From: Alphaproteobacteria bacterium
GTDB lineage: Bacteria > Pseudomonadota > Alphaproteobacteria > JANQMY01
Assembly (NCBI GenBank): GCA_028289425.1
Contig: JANQPL010000007.1
Location: 124,001 to 188,000 of the forward strand
Direction: 5' to 3'
DNA: 64,000 nt
Made by a program: the position numbers and the translations under genes. The notes below the pieces were generated by a model. The model did not search any database. It had not been told where the DNA came from and saw only the letters and a program-made list of their open reading frames with translations. Shown here piece after piece: positions 17,220 to 26,527 of this stretch (the first letter of the stretch is position 1; each line of letters starts with the position of its first letter).

Positions 17220-19421
17220 ATGCGCACGGAGTCAGTAACTGTCCATAAGCGTCCGGCCAAGAGACTTAGCAATGTTCTCTTGGGAATGGCCTCGGCAACC
17301 GCAATGCTGGGGACATCCACCGCCGCACTAGCGCAAATCGACGAAATTGTTATCACGGCAACCAAACGCGAAACGAGCCTGTTGGAAACTCCATTGGCCG
17401 TGGCCGCGTTCTCGGGAGAGGACCTGGAGGACATAGGCGCCAACAATTTGGGTGACTTCCTTCAGTTCGCGCCAGGTGTCACCTTTCAAAATGTTGGAAA
17501 TGGTCGAAACGACATCTTCATTCGTAACATCGGCGGACAGGGCGACACCGCCGGCGGCGGCACCTTCACCCAAGCGCCGATCGGTTACTACATTGACGAG
17601 GTACCCTTCACGAGTTTGGGCAGAAGCCCGCTGCCCGACATTCGGGCGTGGGATCTGGAACGCGTCGAGGTGCTCCGAGGGCCACAGGGCACTTTGTACG
17701 GGGCTAGTTCCTTGGGCGGCACAATCCGCATTCTGACGAACGATCCGGTTCACAATGAGTTGCAGGCCAAAGGAGATTTTTTCGGGTCTTTGACAAAAGA
17801 TGGCGGTGAGAACTACGGCGCCAAAATGGCATTAAATGTTCCACTCATCGATGACAAGCTCAGCCTGCGTGTTGCAGGGACCCAAGAAGAATACAGCGGC
17901 TGGATCGATCGGATACTCGACCTGAGCGCTTTTCCTGCGGTTTTGGACGACGACGAACTCAATGAATTTGATACCGCAACGGTTCGTGGGAAGCTTCGCT
18001 TTACGCCGACCAAAAACGTAGATTTGGTCCTGACCTACGCGCATACGGAGAGCCGAGCGATTGGCAGCAATGTGGCGAATGATGCTGGCGAAGCACTTGA
18101 GTCACAGCTTGCTGTCGCTGTCGACGAGTTCAACACAAACCTCTACGCCGCTGATCTCACGGTCGATTTTGAAGGCTTCACTCTGGAAAGCGCAACCTCT
18201 TACTATTTGTGGGCGCAGGACAACACCACGCGCGGGTTCATTGCGCTGGTTGACAGCAATGTCAATATTTTCAATCAAGAGATTCGGCTCGTGTCGTCTG
18301 ACGATCAACGGTTCGATTGGGTTCTTGGAGGTATTTACTCTAAGAACGATACCGACCAAATGACCGTTTTTGACATTCCCGCTCTTCTGTTCACGACTTC
18401 GACCGTCGCCGAACGGGAGTCTCAAGCCTTTGCCGTATATGGCGAAGGGACCTATGCCGTCACCGATACATTCGACATGACGTTTGGGTTGCGGTTCTTT
18501 GAAGACCAGCAAGAGCTGGTGGAGAACGGCTTTACGACAATATTCTTCGTCACGACCCCGTTGGACCCACCAAGAAAGAACTCCAAGTTTAACGACCTTA
18601 GTCCGAAGTTTAATTTCGCGTGGAAGCCGGTTGATAACCAATTGTACTATGCAACTGTTTCGAAGGGCTTTCGGAGCGGAACGCTGCAAACACAGGGCAA
18701 CATAGATTCTGCGCTTGCAAACGCAGGGGTCGTTCTACCGGAGTCGATCGACGAGGAAGTCGCTTGGAATTTTGAGGCGGGGACGAAACTACAGCTCTTT
18801 GACGAACGATTGACGTTGGATCTGACGGGTTATCACATCCGATACTCCAATATTCAGAACCTCCTTATTTTCTCATTTGCGCCGCTTACGGCGGGGTTAG
18901 TGAACTCTGGAAGTATCCACGCTACGGGTTTTGAGTTTGCAACGGCACTCAGAATCTCGGAAAGCCTCAACGCAACTGTCAGCGGAAACTACAATCAGAC
19001 CGAATTTCAAGAGACGGATGCGCTTGGATTGTTCACCGCTGGGGACCAGGTGCTTAATACGCCAAAATACACAGTTGCGGGTGCTCTCGACTTCAATCAG
19101 CCAATCTTCGGCGGAAACTGGTCGCTTGTGGGACGGACAAGCGTGGAAGTCGTTGGCAAGCGCACCGGCGTTGTGACGGCATTTCCGACCTTTGCGCCGT
19201 TCACACCTGTTCCCGGCGATCCGCTTGTGGGTGAAACGAGTGTCCGCGTGAACTTGCGGGCCGGTATTCAGCACGAGAACGTCGGTTTTCACTTCTTTGC
19301 CGAAAACGTCAATAATGACGACAGTCGGCAGGTGGGCTCACCGGTGGGAACTGCGCGGGGCGTAAACTTCTCCCGCTATCGTCCGCGAACTGTCGGAATC
19401 AATGTGAAATTGAACTATTAA
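17220..19421 (+). CDS. TonB-dependent outer-membrane receptor
   Basis: This 733-residue protein has a signal peptide (basic start, hydrophobic stretch, Ala-rich cleavage region near 40: A-L-A-Q). A TonB box-like IDEIVITATKRE follows, then a plug domain with LERVEVLRGPQGTLYGASSLGG, then a large beta-barrel ending with an aromatic C-terminal strand (V-G-I-N-V-K-L-N-Y). It belongs to the receptor group that in sphingomonads and relatives accompanies catabolism of steroids, terpenoids and aromatics. It should import the bulky hydrophobic substrate or its conjugate across the outer membrane. The ATG follows GGGGGAGG. The promoter carries the AraC-type tandem site, and a strong hairpin follows the gene. 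Confidence 0.95.
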   Translation: MRTESVTVHKRPAKRLSNVLLGMASATAMLGTSTAALAQIDEIVITATKRETSLLETPLAVAAFSGEDLEDIGANNLGDFLQFAPGVTFQNVGNGRNDIFIRNIGGQGDTAGGGTFTQAPIGYYIDEVPFTSLGRSPLPDIRAWDLERVEVLRGPQGTLYGASSLGGTIRILTNDPVHNELQAKGDFFGSLTKDGGENYGAKMALNVPLIDDKLSLRVAGTQEEYSGWIDRILDLSAFPAVLDDDELNEFDTATVRGKLRFTPTKNVDLVLTYAHTESRAIGSNVANDAGEALESQLAVAVDEFNTNLYAADLTVDFEGFTLESATSYYLWAQDNTTRGFIALVDSNVNIFNQEIRLVSSDDQRFDWVLGGIYSKNDTDQMTVFDIPALLFTTSTVAERESQAFAVYGEGTYAVTDTFDMTFGLRFFEDQQELVENGFTTIFFVTTPLDPPRKNSKFNDLSPKFNFAWKPVDNQLYYATVSKGFRSGTLQTQGNIDSALANAGVVLPESIDEEVAWNFEAGTKLQLFDERLTLDLTGYHIRYSNIQNLLIFSFAPLTAGLVNSGSIHATGFEFATALRISESLNATVSGNYNQTEFQETDALGLFTAGDQVLNTPKYTVAGALDFNQPIFGGNWSLVGRTSVEVVGKRTGVVTAFPTFAPFTPVPGDPLVGETSVRVNLRAGIQHENVGFHFFAENVNNDDSRQVGSPVGTARGVNFSRYRPRTVGINVKLNY

Positions 19422-19438
19422 ATTTTGGCGGTCCGCGC

Positions 19439-19452
19439 TTACTCAAAAGTTG
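19439..19452. promoter_or_regulatory. degenerate ACTTTTGAG-type repeat
   Basis: TTACTCAAAAGTTG lies just after the receptor stop codon. It is the reverse-complement counterpart of the TTACTTTTGAGTAA repeat at 16948, with two differences. It could act on the carboxylesterase at 19508, but the terminator hairpin begins at its last base. Confidence 0.3.
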
Positions 19453-19484
19453 ATCCGCGTCGGTGCTGACCGACGCGGATCTTT
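19452..19484 (+). terminator. intrinsic terminator after TonB receptor
   Basis: A perfect 13-bp GC-rich stem, GATCCGCGTCGGT pairing with ACCGACGCGGATC, encloses a 4-base loop and is followed by CTTTCATT. It lies 30 bp after the receptor stop. The U-tract is short, so it may only attenuate read-through into the esterase gene 24 bp further on. Confidence 0.7.
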
Positions 19485-19507
19485 CATTAGCATCAAGGCA
19501 AGTCGAC

Positions 19508-20968
19508 ATGTCCACCATCAACACCCGACTAGGGCCCATCAAAGGGATCGAGAGAAACGGTACGACGGAGTTTCTGGGGATTCCCTATGCGGCGCCTCCG
19601 GTGGGTGCGCTTCGGTGGCGGCCGCCCGAACCCGCCAAGCCTTGGTCGGGCACTTACGATGCCACCACCTATGCAAATCGATCTTTTCAGCCACCCTTGC
19701 CCGAAAGTATCGACCGGCCGGAAGCGAATCGCGGCGAGCTAAGTGAAGACTGTCTCTACTTGAATGTACGTACACCGAAGGCTGACGGGAAGAAACGGCC
19801 TGTCTTGTTCTACATTCACGGAGGTGGATATTACGTCGGATCCGCGAACGATTTGGACCTGACACCCTTTGCACAGAAATACGACGTGGTGGTGGTCGAA
19901 ACCAACTACCGCTTGGGCCTTCTTGGCTTTCTTGACCTTAGTCGGTTTGGTCCGGAGTTTACGGGGAGTGTAAGTCTCGGATTTCAAGACCAGATTGCAG
20001 CATTGAAATGGGTCCGGGAGAATATTGAGGACTATGGCGGCGATCCAGACAGTATCACATTAAGTGGTGTGAGCGCCGGAGCTGGCGCAGTTCTTGCGCT
20101 TCTCGCAGCACCTTCCGCATCCGGACTATTTCACCGCGCGATGGCCATTAGCCCGCTGGAAGTGAGCCGTGAGCCGATAGACGCGATCGCCGCGATTTCG
20201 GCTCATTTGAACATGGACGAGGCGGCCGTTTTTGAACACCTAAAATCGCTTACGGGGCAAGAGGTGTTGGACCTGCAAGTCGCAAGCAATCTGTTCAATT
20301 TTGCTAGCGTCGACGGCACAGTAATCCAACTACCGACGTCAGAGGCGATCAAGTCGGGGATCAATCGCGTCCCGATCGTGACCGGCGCGTGCATCAATGA
20401 GGGGACAATGATCACCCCCGAATTGCCCGAAGATCCCGCGATCGTAAAGGGCTTCGAGATGTCGTTCGCACCGAACATTGGTGACGGCGATGCAGACCGA
20501 TATGGCGAGTACTTGGATAGAGTGACCGAAGGTATGCCGCTGAGAGAACGTATGAACCGGGTCTATTTCGACTATTTTCGTTCGTACGCGTTGCGTTGTG
20601 CACAGGCGGCGACGGATGTGGGCAGTAATGCCTGGGTCTACAGCTTCGAGGTACCCACAGATCACGAGTATGGCCCGACGCACGGGAGCGACGTGCCGTT
20701 TGTCTACAGCCTGCTTGAACCGGTGGATCCCTCGCAGCAGCCTCTTGAGGCGTATCACGAGAACAATGACACAAACCGCAAGATTGCGGCAATTTGGTCG
20801 CAGACGTTCGGCGAGTTTGCGCGCAACGGAGATCCAAACTGGTCCGGCCTGCCGGAGTGGCCGGTCTACGACGCGAAGACCCGTGCCTGTCTTGTTCTGC
20901 AAGATACGCCTCGGGTCGTAAATGATCCCGACGGGGATGAAGTGCTGAGTGTATACGGACTGAAATAG
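19508..20968 (+). CDS. type B carboxylesterase, paralogue of the 6248 gene
   Basis: This 486-residue carboxylesterase-B protein is closely related to the one at 6248, with well over half of residues shared by eye. It has LGIPYA, SEDCLYLNV, HGGGY and the nucleophile in GVSAG (Ser189), again with Val instead of the family-typical Glu. PTHGSDVPF contains the probable catalytic His. There is no signal peptide, so it acts in the cytoplasm unless exported another way. It starts soon after the TonB receptor terminator, which links ester hydrolysis to uptake. The two copies may differ in acyl or alcohol preference. It is convergent with the large glycosidase-like gene. Confidence 0.9.
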   Translation: MSTINTRLGPIKGIERNGTTEFLGIPYAAPPVGALRWRPPEPAKPWSGTYDATTYANRSFQPPLPESIDRPEANRGELSEDCLYLNVRTPKADGKKRPVLFYIHGGGYYVGSANDLDLTPFAQKYDVVVVETNYRLGLLGFLDLSRFGPEFTGSVSLGFQDQIAALKWVRENIEDYGGDPDSITLSGVSAGAGAVLALLAAPSASGLFHRAMAISPLEVSREPIDAIAAISAHLNMDEAAVFEHLKSLTGQEVLDLQVASNLFNFASVDGTVIQLPTSEAIKSGINRVPIVTGACINEGTMITPELPEDPAIVKGFEMSFAPNIGDGDADRYGEYLDRVTEGMPLRERMNRVYFDYFRSYALRCAQAATDVGSNAWVYSFEVPTDHEYGPTHGSDVPFVYSLLEPVDPSQQPLEAYHENNDTNRKIAAIWSQTFGEFARNGDPNWSGLPEWPVYDAKTRACLVLQDTPRVVNDPDGDEVLSVYGLK

Positions 20969-21086
20969 TCGGCGCTGTGCCACAACAGCAGATCCGAAAT
21001 TGTGTGGTTGACTGTAACGACCTTTTCAACTGATCCTTGGTTGGAGTTCGCACGTCGCGCATCAACGACGCCCCGGTAAACTCGGA

Positions 21087-23687
21087 TCACGGCACCGAAG
21101 TTTCGAGGACGAAACGGCACAATCGGGCATCCCCTGCGGATCTCCGCTTGATGCGAACTTGAATGCGGCCATCCTGCGGAAATGTCACATCCGTCGGCAA
21201 CCAGCTTCCTTCGTCCCAAAACTCGCCCTTGCAATAGAAATCTCGCACCTGACCTATGCACACGTCGTTGACAAAACAATCTTGCTGGCGGAATGGCGAT
21301 TGCCAATTCAGCTCTTGAACGAAGTAAAGGCACAAGGCACCACTCCAACCGGGCGGTCCTTCAATATCAACGACAACTTCATGAGGATCGGACCAGGCGC
21401 CGTCTTTGGGGGACAGTCGCCCGCATTTTCCGCGTATGACTTTATAAGAAAAGCCTGACTCTGCGTGGACGTGATCATGTTTAGCCAACCAGGGCCGCGT
21501 TGCCAGATGACTGAGTTCGAAGCCGTTTCGATAGAGGTTGCGCGGCAGCTCGAGGCCCGCGCGCACGTCCATTACACCACGAGGTATTGTCTCCTGTCTG
21601 GCCAGAAGTCGTCGAATGGCACCTTCGATGCGCTTGGCTGAGCCTAGGAACTTGATGTTGAGCGACAAAAGCAAACCTAATTCGCCGCAATCCGGTGTAG
21701 CCCCTTCGCCGAGGCGCTCTGCGAAGTTAGCCACAACCTCTTCGGCCCGCGCCTCTTTGATCTGGGCTAAAGCTTTCACGAGGTCGTTTTCGTTTTTCGC
21801 TTTTGATGCCCACAACACTGCTTTCGCCAGAGCCACATGTGCGCGGTATAGGTCGCGGGAATAGGCAGCGCGGTTTGCCCAATAACCTAGACGTTCACGC
21901 TGCACGGGGCTTGCGTCTCTTTGCAACGCATCCTGAAAAGTTGCTGCCGCGGCACTGAGATGCCGATCGGCATCTTGCGCGCTTTCCAGTAACGGATGGA
22001 CCGTATCCTCCAGGAATTTTTCACTCAGCGGTTCACCGTCCAAATAGCGGTCCGCAGCAAGCAGCCCACCTACGAAGCAATCCCAACCAACCCACCACAA
22101 GCTATGTAAGATGTCCGGCGTCATTTCGACGATCCGGTCATTGAATGCTTCCAAGTGGCGCAGACCCTCGGCAGCTAAAGAGCCGGCCGAGATGCCAAAT
22201 TTTAAGTTCGCCCAATGTCGGCGGAGCTCAGCGGGCCCGCCCGAATTGGTCCAACAGTCATGCGCAAAACAGAAGATGTCGGCATCGCAAAACAGCTTTC
22301 GCCAATGCAATTGTGACACGCTTTCCACACCGTGCTCTTCAAGCGCGCCAAGCACCCGGGCCGTGGCAGTGACCTTAGGTTGCTGGATCCACAGGTGCTG
22401 ATCAACTTCGGCCCAAGTGGTATGGGACCTCGCCCCGCGGGTTTTCCCGTAGGCTTCGAATGCGCCGCGACGAAGACCGAATGCCGGCTCGTAGTCGGCA
22501 ATGGATGCACGGATCATATCGTCCGGCAGGGTCTCGTCGGCTGCCTCGAAGAGGCGCTCGATGCCCCAGCCGCCGATTGATAGGGTAGCACCCGGATTGA
22601 TTTCACCGGCGATTTCTGCCGAATTGCGCAGCCATTGCAATTGATCCAAGTCGCCGGGAGTTAGGCGGGCTGCCAGGTGCGAATGTCTTTCTCTGAAAGC
22701 GACATCATCCGGATGCGGAGAGCCGAGAGTTGTCGATTCTGGCCCAATCTCCGTCAGCCATAGAGCGTAGACGTCGACATCAGGAAAGGCGTCGAAGAGC
22801 GCTTTCAATCGCGCCCGCGCGAGCGCTTTTCCGGTCGCTGAGGAGGGCTGTACGAGCAGCCCATGTTCATAGAGGTCACGGGCGGGCAGCCTAGACAATA
22901 GGTCTGGATCGACCAGAAAAACATTCCCAATCTCGGCGCACACCGTCGTCCGGAGCCCTAATGACCGGGCATGGGCGAAAACTTTCCGCATGAGACCGCG
23001 CGCTGCCTGCATGCGGTCCTCGTCGGAGGCGCCGTCGGGCACGGCGGGACTGGTGAACCGGCCCATACCGTCAAAGGAGTCGGCTCCCACGCGCACCAGA
23101 TTGACATCCACGCCCGACAGCGGAAGCCGCCGCAGCGGCGCACCAGCAAACTCCACACCGGTGAACAAGGGTTCGTACCAATAAAGCGGGAATTCGAACT
23201 GATTGAGGCCAAGTTTGGGGAACTGGTCGAGATAATGCACGAAATCGGTGAGCCCCCAGCTATCGCGACCGGGCCACCAGAAATTCCACAATTGCAAGCC
23301 ACGCCATTTAAACCTGGGGCTCCGGTCAATTGTAATTTCGGACATATCGAATGGTGTGTCTGCTTCTGGTGACACGTCGCCATACAGATGAAATGACCAT
23401 CCTTGGCGCTCCAGCCACGCGTAAGTGCCGTATAGGACTCCGCGGCCATTCCCCGCCAACAATACCTGCACGCCATCAGACCCCGCGGATTGCCGAATAC
23501 AATAGCTGTCTTGCGCCGCCAAGGCTGTCGACGAAATGCTGCGATCGCCTGCCGCCAAGGCGGCACGACCTAGAAAGATCTCCACATCATCAACAATGGT
23601 GCGATCGGCGAGCCGTTCACTAATGGCCGCAGCAGCTTCACGCTCATGCGCATTGCTGTTCTCTGGAACCGTTATCCGGATTGGCAA
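21087..23687 (-). CDS. glycoside hydrolase-like protein (GH67/GH20-type N-domain)
   Basis: This 866-residue protein begins with an alpha/beta domain typical of the N-terminal part of GH67 alpha-glucuronidases and GH20-type hexosaminidases (about 1-115; LLAGNGRGVLYGTYAWLERQ). A TIM-barrel-like region follows (about 120-480; FKWRGLQLWNF, GLNQFEFPLYWYEP, LWLTEIGPES). The remainder includes a helical part and a beta-rich C-terminal domain (about 750-866). Catalytic acids cannot be assigned with certainty, and there is no signal peptide. Genes of this type normally serve plant polysaccharide use. Here it sits with lipid and steroid genes, so a role in removing a sugar or uronic acid from a glycosylated lipid is attractive but unproven. 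It lies 104 bp downstream of the SDR on the same strand. Confidence 0.75.
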   Translation of the reverse strand: MPIRITVPENSNAHEREAAAAISERLADRTIVDDVEIFLGRAALAAGDRSISSTALAAQDSYCIRQSAGSDGVQVLLAGNGRGVLYGTYAWLERQGWSFHLYGDVSPEADTPFDMSEITIDRSPRFKWRGLQLWNFWWPGRDSWGLTDFVHYLDQFPKLGLNQFEFPLYWYEPLFTGVEFAGAPLRRLPLSGVDVNLVRVGADSFDGMGRFTSPAVPDGASDEDRMQAARGLMRKVFAHARSLGLRTTVCAEIGNVFLVDPDLLSRLPARDLYEHGLLVQPSSATGKALARARLKALFDAFPDVDVYALWLTEIGPESTTLGSPHPDDVAFRERHSHLAARLTPGDLDQLQWLRNSAEIAGEINPGATLSIGGWGIERLFEAADETLPDDMIRASIADYEPAFGLRRGAFEAYGKTRGARSHTTWAEVDQHLWIQQPKVTATARVLGALEEHGVESVSQLHWRKLFCDADIFCFAHDCWTNSGGPAELRRHWANLKFGISAGSLAAEGLRHLEAFNDRIVEMTPDILHSLWWVGWDCFVGGLLAADRYLDGEPLSEKFLEDTVHPLLESAQDADRHLSAAAATFQDALQRDASPVQRERLGYWANRAAYSRDLYRAHVALAKAVLWASKAKNENDLVKALAQIKEARAEEVVANFAERLGEGATPDCGELGLLLSLNIKFLGSAKRIEGAIRRLLARQETIPRGVMDVRAGLELPRNLYRNGFELSHLATRPWLAKHDHVHAESGFSYKVIRGKCGRLSPKDGAWSDPHEVVVDIEGPPGWSGALCLYFVQELNWQSPFRQQDCFVNDVCIGQVRDFYCKGEFWDEGSWLPTDVTFPQDGRIQVRIKRRSAGDARLCRFVLETSVP

Positions 23688-23791
23688 TTGCCGGGACCTC
23701 CTTTGTCAATGCCGATGAAAGGCGCGTTGCTTGGCATTCTTTTTCCAACCCAGCGTGTGCGCTTGGGGCACGATCAGCTGAGCCACAAATT

Positions 23792-24598
23792 CTAGCTTTG
23801 GCCTTCGCCCGGAGACTGTGGCAGACCACCTGTCAACCCACCGCATACCGGCACGGCCTGACCATTGATGTAAGAGGAATCGTCGGTGGCCAGGAACAAG
23901 GCAACGGATGCAATCTCAGACGGATCACCGACACGCCTCAAAGGATTAAGACTTCCGCCGTCCGCACCTGTTTCGCGCTTGCGGTCCGCGCTGCTGTACA
24001 TGCCGGTTTCGATGAGGCCCGGACAGATTGCATTTACGCGCACACCGGTTCCATAAACGCCGAATGCCATACTGTTGGCCATGGCGATGACGCCGCCCTT
24101 GCTAGCGCCATACGCGACGACGCCCGCATTGCCGCGTATGCCCGCAACGCTGGCGGTCATAATAAATGACGCTGTCCTCTGCTTTGACATGTGCGGCAGG
24201 CTGTATTTCATCAGAATGTATGGGCCGACCAGATTGACATCCAACACTTGTCGGAATTGTTCGACGGACGATTCCATGCCAATAGCGAGCCGCTGCTTGC
24301 CACCCTCTTCGATGTATGCGCCGATGCCGGCGTTTGCAAAAGCGATATCAATCCGGCCGAAATGATCGACGGACTGGCCGACAGCTGATTCCACATCGCT
24401 TTCCTTGCTTGCGTCGCCTTGTAGGGCAATTGCCTTACCTGGCCCGGCGGAAGCTAACTCAAGTGTCGCATCGAGCCCCTCTTTCGAAACATCGACGGCC
24501 GCGACACTTGCGCCTTCTTTCGCAAATAAAACGGTGGTCGCACGACCGATTCCGCTGCCTGCCCCGGTAATGATGGCGGCTTTGCCTTCAAGTCTCAT
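23792..24598 (-). CDS. short-chain dehydrogenase/reductase
   Basis: This classical SDR of 268 residues has a complete active site: TGAGSGIG (about 11-18), N-A-G-I-G-A in the NNAG position, catalytic Ser in MTASVAG, YGASK and the C-terminal G-Q-A-V-P-V-C-G-G. It is probably an alcohol dehydrogenase for a hydroxylated ring or side chain, NAD-preferring given the acidic VDVS after beta-2. I chose the ATG at 24598 (MRLEGKAAII), with GAGGGAAC upstream, instead of a start 33 codons earlier that adds unrelated sequence. It is the first gene of a minus-strand unit with the glycosidase-like gene and is divergent from the MFS gene. Confidence 0.88.
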   Translation of the reverse strand: MRLEGKAAIITGAGSGIGRATTVLFAKEGASVAAVDVSKEGLDATLELASAGPGKAIALQGDASKESDVESAVGQSVDHFGRIDIAFANAGIGAYIEEGGKQRLAIGMESSVEQFRQVLDVNLVGPYILMKYSLPHMSKQRTASFIMTASVAGIRGNAGVVAYGASKGGVIAMANSMAFGVYGTGVRVNAICPGLIETGMYSSADRKRETGADGGSLNPLRRVGDPSEIASVALFLATDDSSYINGQAVPVCGGLTGGLPQSPGEGQS

Positions 24599-24754
24599 CG
24601 AATTGTTCCCTCTCGTCGTGAGCTGCGACCGATCGGCAGGGTCAATTGCCGAAGTATCCGTATACGAATTTATCGCAACCGTTGGCATTCGCTGCAAGCG
24701 ACAAATTTCGTTTAGCGGTCAAGCTGGCGTGTTGGCATACGCAAAAGACGCGAC

Positions 24755-24790
24755 GTCCGGATTTGCATGTCGACCTGTCTTGCTTTGCCC
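24755..24790 (+). promoter_or_regulatory. AraC-type tandem operator, MFS/CoA-ligase operon promoter
   Basis: CGTCCGGATTTGCA and TGTCTTGCTTTGCC are 22 bp apart on the plus strand in the divergent gap between the SDR and MFS genes. The site ends 240 bp before the MFS start. It could control the whole plus-strand run to 33578, and possibly the divergent SDR. Confidence 0.65.
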
Positions 24791-25029
24791 TGGCAGCGGA
24801 TATGACATTGATTCAGGATTTTTCTTGGGCCCGTCGGCTCCGGATTCTTGTCCCCGGCAACGCTTGGTATGGCTGCGGTTCGAGCGGCTTTTTCCTGCGC
24901 CATAGATCAATTGAAATCGGCCCAAGAAAACGGATCAAGGCGTGTCCAGAAATAGAGGGATGCGACATTGCGACCTGACAGGTTGTCGCCTCGCTGCCAC
25001 GGTAACTCTTGCGAGTTGGAACAGACCCG

Positions 25030-26472
25030 ATGACTGATGCCAAGTCGCAAGACTCGTCAAAGTCGATTGCCGCCGACGCTTCGTCGCCCGAAAGATCGGA
25101 TGTAGCACCCACCGGGCCTGCCGAGTTGGCGTCGAATACCGGGGATACCGTATCGCAAGCGCCGCCGGCCGCAAGGTCCGCCCCGTCGGCTTTTGCCATA
25201 CCAACTTCGGTTTCGAAAAAAGACTTTGGGTCGCCCTATCTCTACTACCTGATATTCCTCTTTTTCTTGGCGAATATGTTGCAGGCGATGGACCGCACCA
25301 TATTGGCGGTGCTGATCGAACCCATTCGCCGGGACCTTCAGTTTACCGACAATCAGATCGGCCTCCTGGGATTTGCCTTTGCCGTTTTTTATGCCTTGTT
25401 CGGACTGTTCATTGGGCGGCTCGCGGATACCCGGTCCCGGTCTTTGGTGTTGAGCATTGCCGTGGGGTTTTTCAGTTTGGCAACTGCAATATGCGGCTTT
25501 GTCCAAAACTTTATTCAGATGTTTGTTGCCCGCGTTGGTGTCGGTATCGGCGAGGCAGGCAGCGTGCCAACCAAATACTCTCTTATCGGTGACAGTTTTC
25601 ATCCCGAACACCGCGCAAGCGTTCTTGCGCTGGTGAATGCAGGATTGGGGATTGGCGCGACGCTCGGTCTTGTGACGGCCGGTATCCTGGCGGACACGGT
25701 TGGCTGGCGCACCACGTTCGTCATATTTGGCCTGCCCGGCATATTCCTTGCCGTTTGTATGGCTTTGACGATCAAGGAACCCCCGCGCGGGCGCTTCGAA
25801 ATCAGAACCACGGAAAATGGAGAAACGCCAAGTCTGAAAGACACGTTGGTTTCGTTGGCGACAAATCGGACGTTTGTGTTCATCACGCTGGCCTATTCCG
25901 TCACCATGTTCAGTCTCAATGGCATCGGCTACTGGTTACCCAGCTTCTTGGTCCGTACCCACGGCATGACGCTCACAGAGGTTGGTTTGTACTATGGGCT
26001 TGTGTCCGGCCTTTCGATGGTTGCCGGCTTGGTTGTTGGAGCGATATTGGCGCCGCGCCTGCTCGCGTCGGACCGCCGCTGGGAAATGTGGTTGCCGGGA
26101 ATTGCGAACATTTTGGTTGCCGTCAGCTTCTCGGTATTGTTTGCGACACAATCGCTCATTGGGGCGTTGATCTGCGCCGGTCTCAACAGCTTCTTCCTGG
26201 GCATCACCGTGGGGCCCGCTTCGTCGGCAATTCAATCTACTGTCAGTGCACGAAAGAGAGGCGTTGCGGTCGCGCTCGTTATGTTTGTTTCCGCATTGTT
26301 CGCACAAGGAATTGCCCCATGGCTGATCGGCCTTGGGAGTGATCTGGCAGCGCCCACATACGGCGAAGAATCGCTTCGGTTTGTGCTTCGCTTTAGCCCG
26401 ATTATTCTGATCGCGGGTGCTGCCCTTTATTACTATGGCTCCAAGAGCTTTCATGGTGACCGGGTTGACTAG
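25030..26472 (+). CDS. MFS transporter, spinster-like
   Basis: This 480-residue major facilitator has a long Ser/Pro/Ala-rich cytoplasmic N-terminus (about 1-60), followed by twelve predicted membrane segments. The loop 2-3 signature reads GRLADTRSRS and the fourth helix ARVGVGIGEAGSVP. The pattern is that of the bacterial spinster-like MFS group, often found beside TonB receptors and steroid- or lipid-degradation genes. It would move the substrate or a product across the inner membrane, complementing the receptor at 17220. I chose the ATG at 25030; the frame opens at a TTG 7 codons earlier. It heads a plus-strand run of six genes with short gaps. Confidence 0.92.
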   Translation: MTDAKSQDSSKSIAADASSPERSDVAPTGPAELASNTGDTVSQAPPAARSAPSAFAIPTSVSKKDFGSPYLYYLIFLFFLANMLQAMDRTILAVLIEPIRRDLQFTDNQIGLLGFAFAVFYALFGLFIGRLADTRSRSLVLSIAVGFFSLATAICGFVQNFIQMFVARVGVGIGEAGSVPTKYSLIGDSFHPEHRASVLALVNAGLGIGATLGLVTAGILADTVGWRTTFVIFGLPGIFLAVCMALTIKEPPRGRFEIRTTENGETPSLKDTLVSLATNRTFVFITLAYSVTMFSLNGIGYWLPSFLVRTHGMTLTEVGLYYGLVSGLSMVAGLVVGAILAPRLLASDRRWEMWLPGIANILVAVSFSVLFATQSLIGALICAGLNSFFLGITVGPASSAIQSTVSARKRGVAVALVMFVSALFAQGIAPWLIGLGSDLAAPTYGEESLRFVLRFSPIILIAGAALYYYGSKSFHGDRVD

Positions 26473-26527
26473 CTGGCAGCGCGTCGCCGATGTCATATAG
26501 AGGCGTGCCATAGACGGGGAGCGGACG

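Noticed and set aside
24646-24978. 110-codon frame before the MFS gene
   Set aside because: It is read through the tandem operator at 24755, has no ribosome site and no homology, and competes with the divergent promoter region.
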